Assembly (NCBI RefSeq): GCF_000213975.1
Contig: NZ_GL892076.1
Location: 1,274,252-1,338,251, forward strand
Length of the DNA stretch: 64,000 bases
Direction: 5' to 3'
Source of the DNA: Centipeda periodontii DSM 2778
GTDB lineage: Bacteria > Bacillota > Negativicutes > Selenomonadales > Selenomonadaceae
Of this stretch, positions 63,807 through 64,000 are shown piece by piece (within the stretch, counting starts at the first letter, position 1; each line of letters begins with the position of its first letter). The translations under genes and the position numbers were made by a program. The notes beneath the pieces are model-generated. The model saw only the letters and a list, made by a program, of their open reading frames with translations. It did no database searches and was not told where the DNA came from.

Positions 63807-64000
63807 ATGGCGCGCAAGGAAAATTTGAAGAAGGTCATGGTCATCGGCTCCGGTCCCATCATCATTGGACAGGCAGCAGAGTTTGACTATGCCGGTTCGC
63901 AGGCATGCCGGGCGCTCCAGGAGGACGGCATCGAAGTGGTGCTCGTCAACAGCAATCCCGCGACCATTATGACAGACGCAAATATTGCGGACCGCGTTTA
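63807..64000 (+). CDS. carB: Carbamoyl-phosphate synthase large subunit, 5' part
   Basis: Partial gene that runs off the window. The 64 codons present read [20 protein letters not shown] followed by [18 protein letters not shown] and [16 protein letters not shown], the start of the first ATP-grasp half of CarB. It begins 3 bases after carA with agggggag upstream. Confidence 0.95.
   Translation, partial: MARKENLKKVMVIGSGPIIIGQAAEFDYAGSQACRALQEDGIEVVLVNSNPATIMTDANIADRV

Overview
This 64 kb window looks like chromosome of a Gram-negative Firmicute of the class Negativicutes, most likely Selenomonas or a close relative. That is an inference from gene content, since no database was searched. It combines Firmicute-style genes and arrangements (PerR, a PyrR-type pyr leader, a membrane PIN/TRAM protein next to ispD-ispF, mreBCD-mrdA-minCDE-rodA, a bifunctional Rel, ThiT) with clear outer-membrane functions (a TonB-dependent receptor with ExbB/ExbD/TonB, and a two-partner secretion exoprotein with its TpsB transporter). 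The core genes look GC-rich, while the ends of the toxin genes and their immunity candidates are visibly AT-rich.

Layout. 0.1-4.6 kb: a GGDEF/EAL protein, queF, a pyridoxal kinase, a radical SAM protein and the convergent thiamine transporter thiT. 4.8-8.6 kb: pheS-pheT-zapA. 8.6-13.0 kb (minus): a TonB-dependent receptor followed by exbB-exbD-tonB, behind a consensus promoter that overlaps a Fur-box-like site. 13.2-17.5 kb: membrane PIN/TRAM protein, ispD, ispF, fabK and an unrecognised gene. 17.5-21.5 kb (minus): tex and an enlarged cobT. 21.7-22.8 kb: perR and a SAM decarboxylase-like gene that lacks the pyruvoyl serine. 23.0-30.2 kb: the rod-shape and division cluster mreBCD-mrdA-minCDE-rodA. 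30.3-34.6 kb: a radical SAM/DUF2344 fusion, a monofunctional transglycosylase and a GalT-like protein. 34.7-42.4 kb: trmD, pncB, aroE, tgt, yajC, a 5-formyl-THF cyclo-ligase, secD and secF. 42.5-46.8 kb: recJ and rel. 46.8-60.1 kb (minus): an accessory two-partner secretion / contact-dependent inhibition (CDI) locus. 60.3-64 kb: a pyr operon (pyrB-pyrC-carA-carB) behind a PyrR-like attenuator; carB runs off the window.

The accessory CDI locus is the most unusual part. Read on the minus strand its order is a giant exoprotein gene, a fold-back repeat, an ISL3-family insertion sequence, a four-helix membrane protein (candidate immunity), an orphan C-terminal toxin module, two small membrane-anchored proteins (candidate immunity) and tpsB. 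Full-length and orphan toxin modules share a 505-bp direct repeat and a conserved pre-toxin region that ends at the motif SGTKWN; beyond it their sequences are unrelated. Both secretion partners appear damaged: the exoprotein gene has a single in-frame TGA just after its secretion domain, and tpsB has a frameshift with an apparent deletion.

Three small repeat families are scattered through the window: a REP-like double palindrome (three copies, one inserted in frame inside cobT), hairpins with the core TGCACGAA at gene ends, and a fold-back element of 161-214 bp with 20-bp terminal inverted repeats (two copies, one of which supplies the stop codon of trmD). I saw no rRNA, tRNA or CRISPR array.
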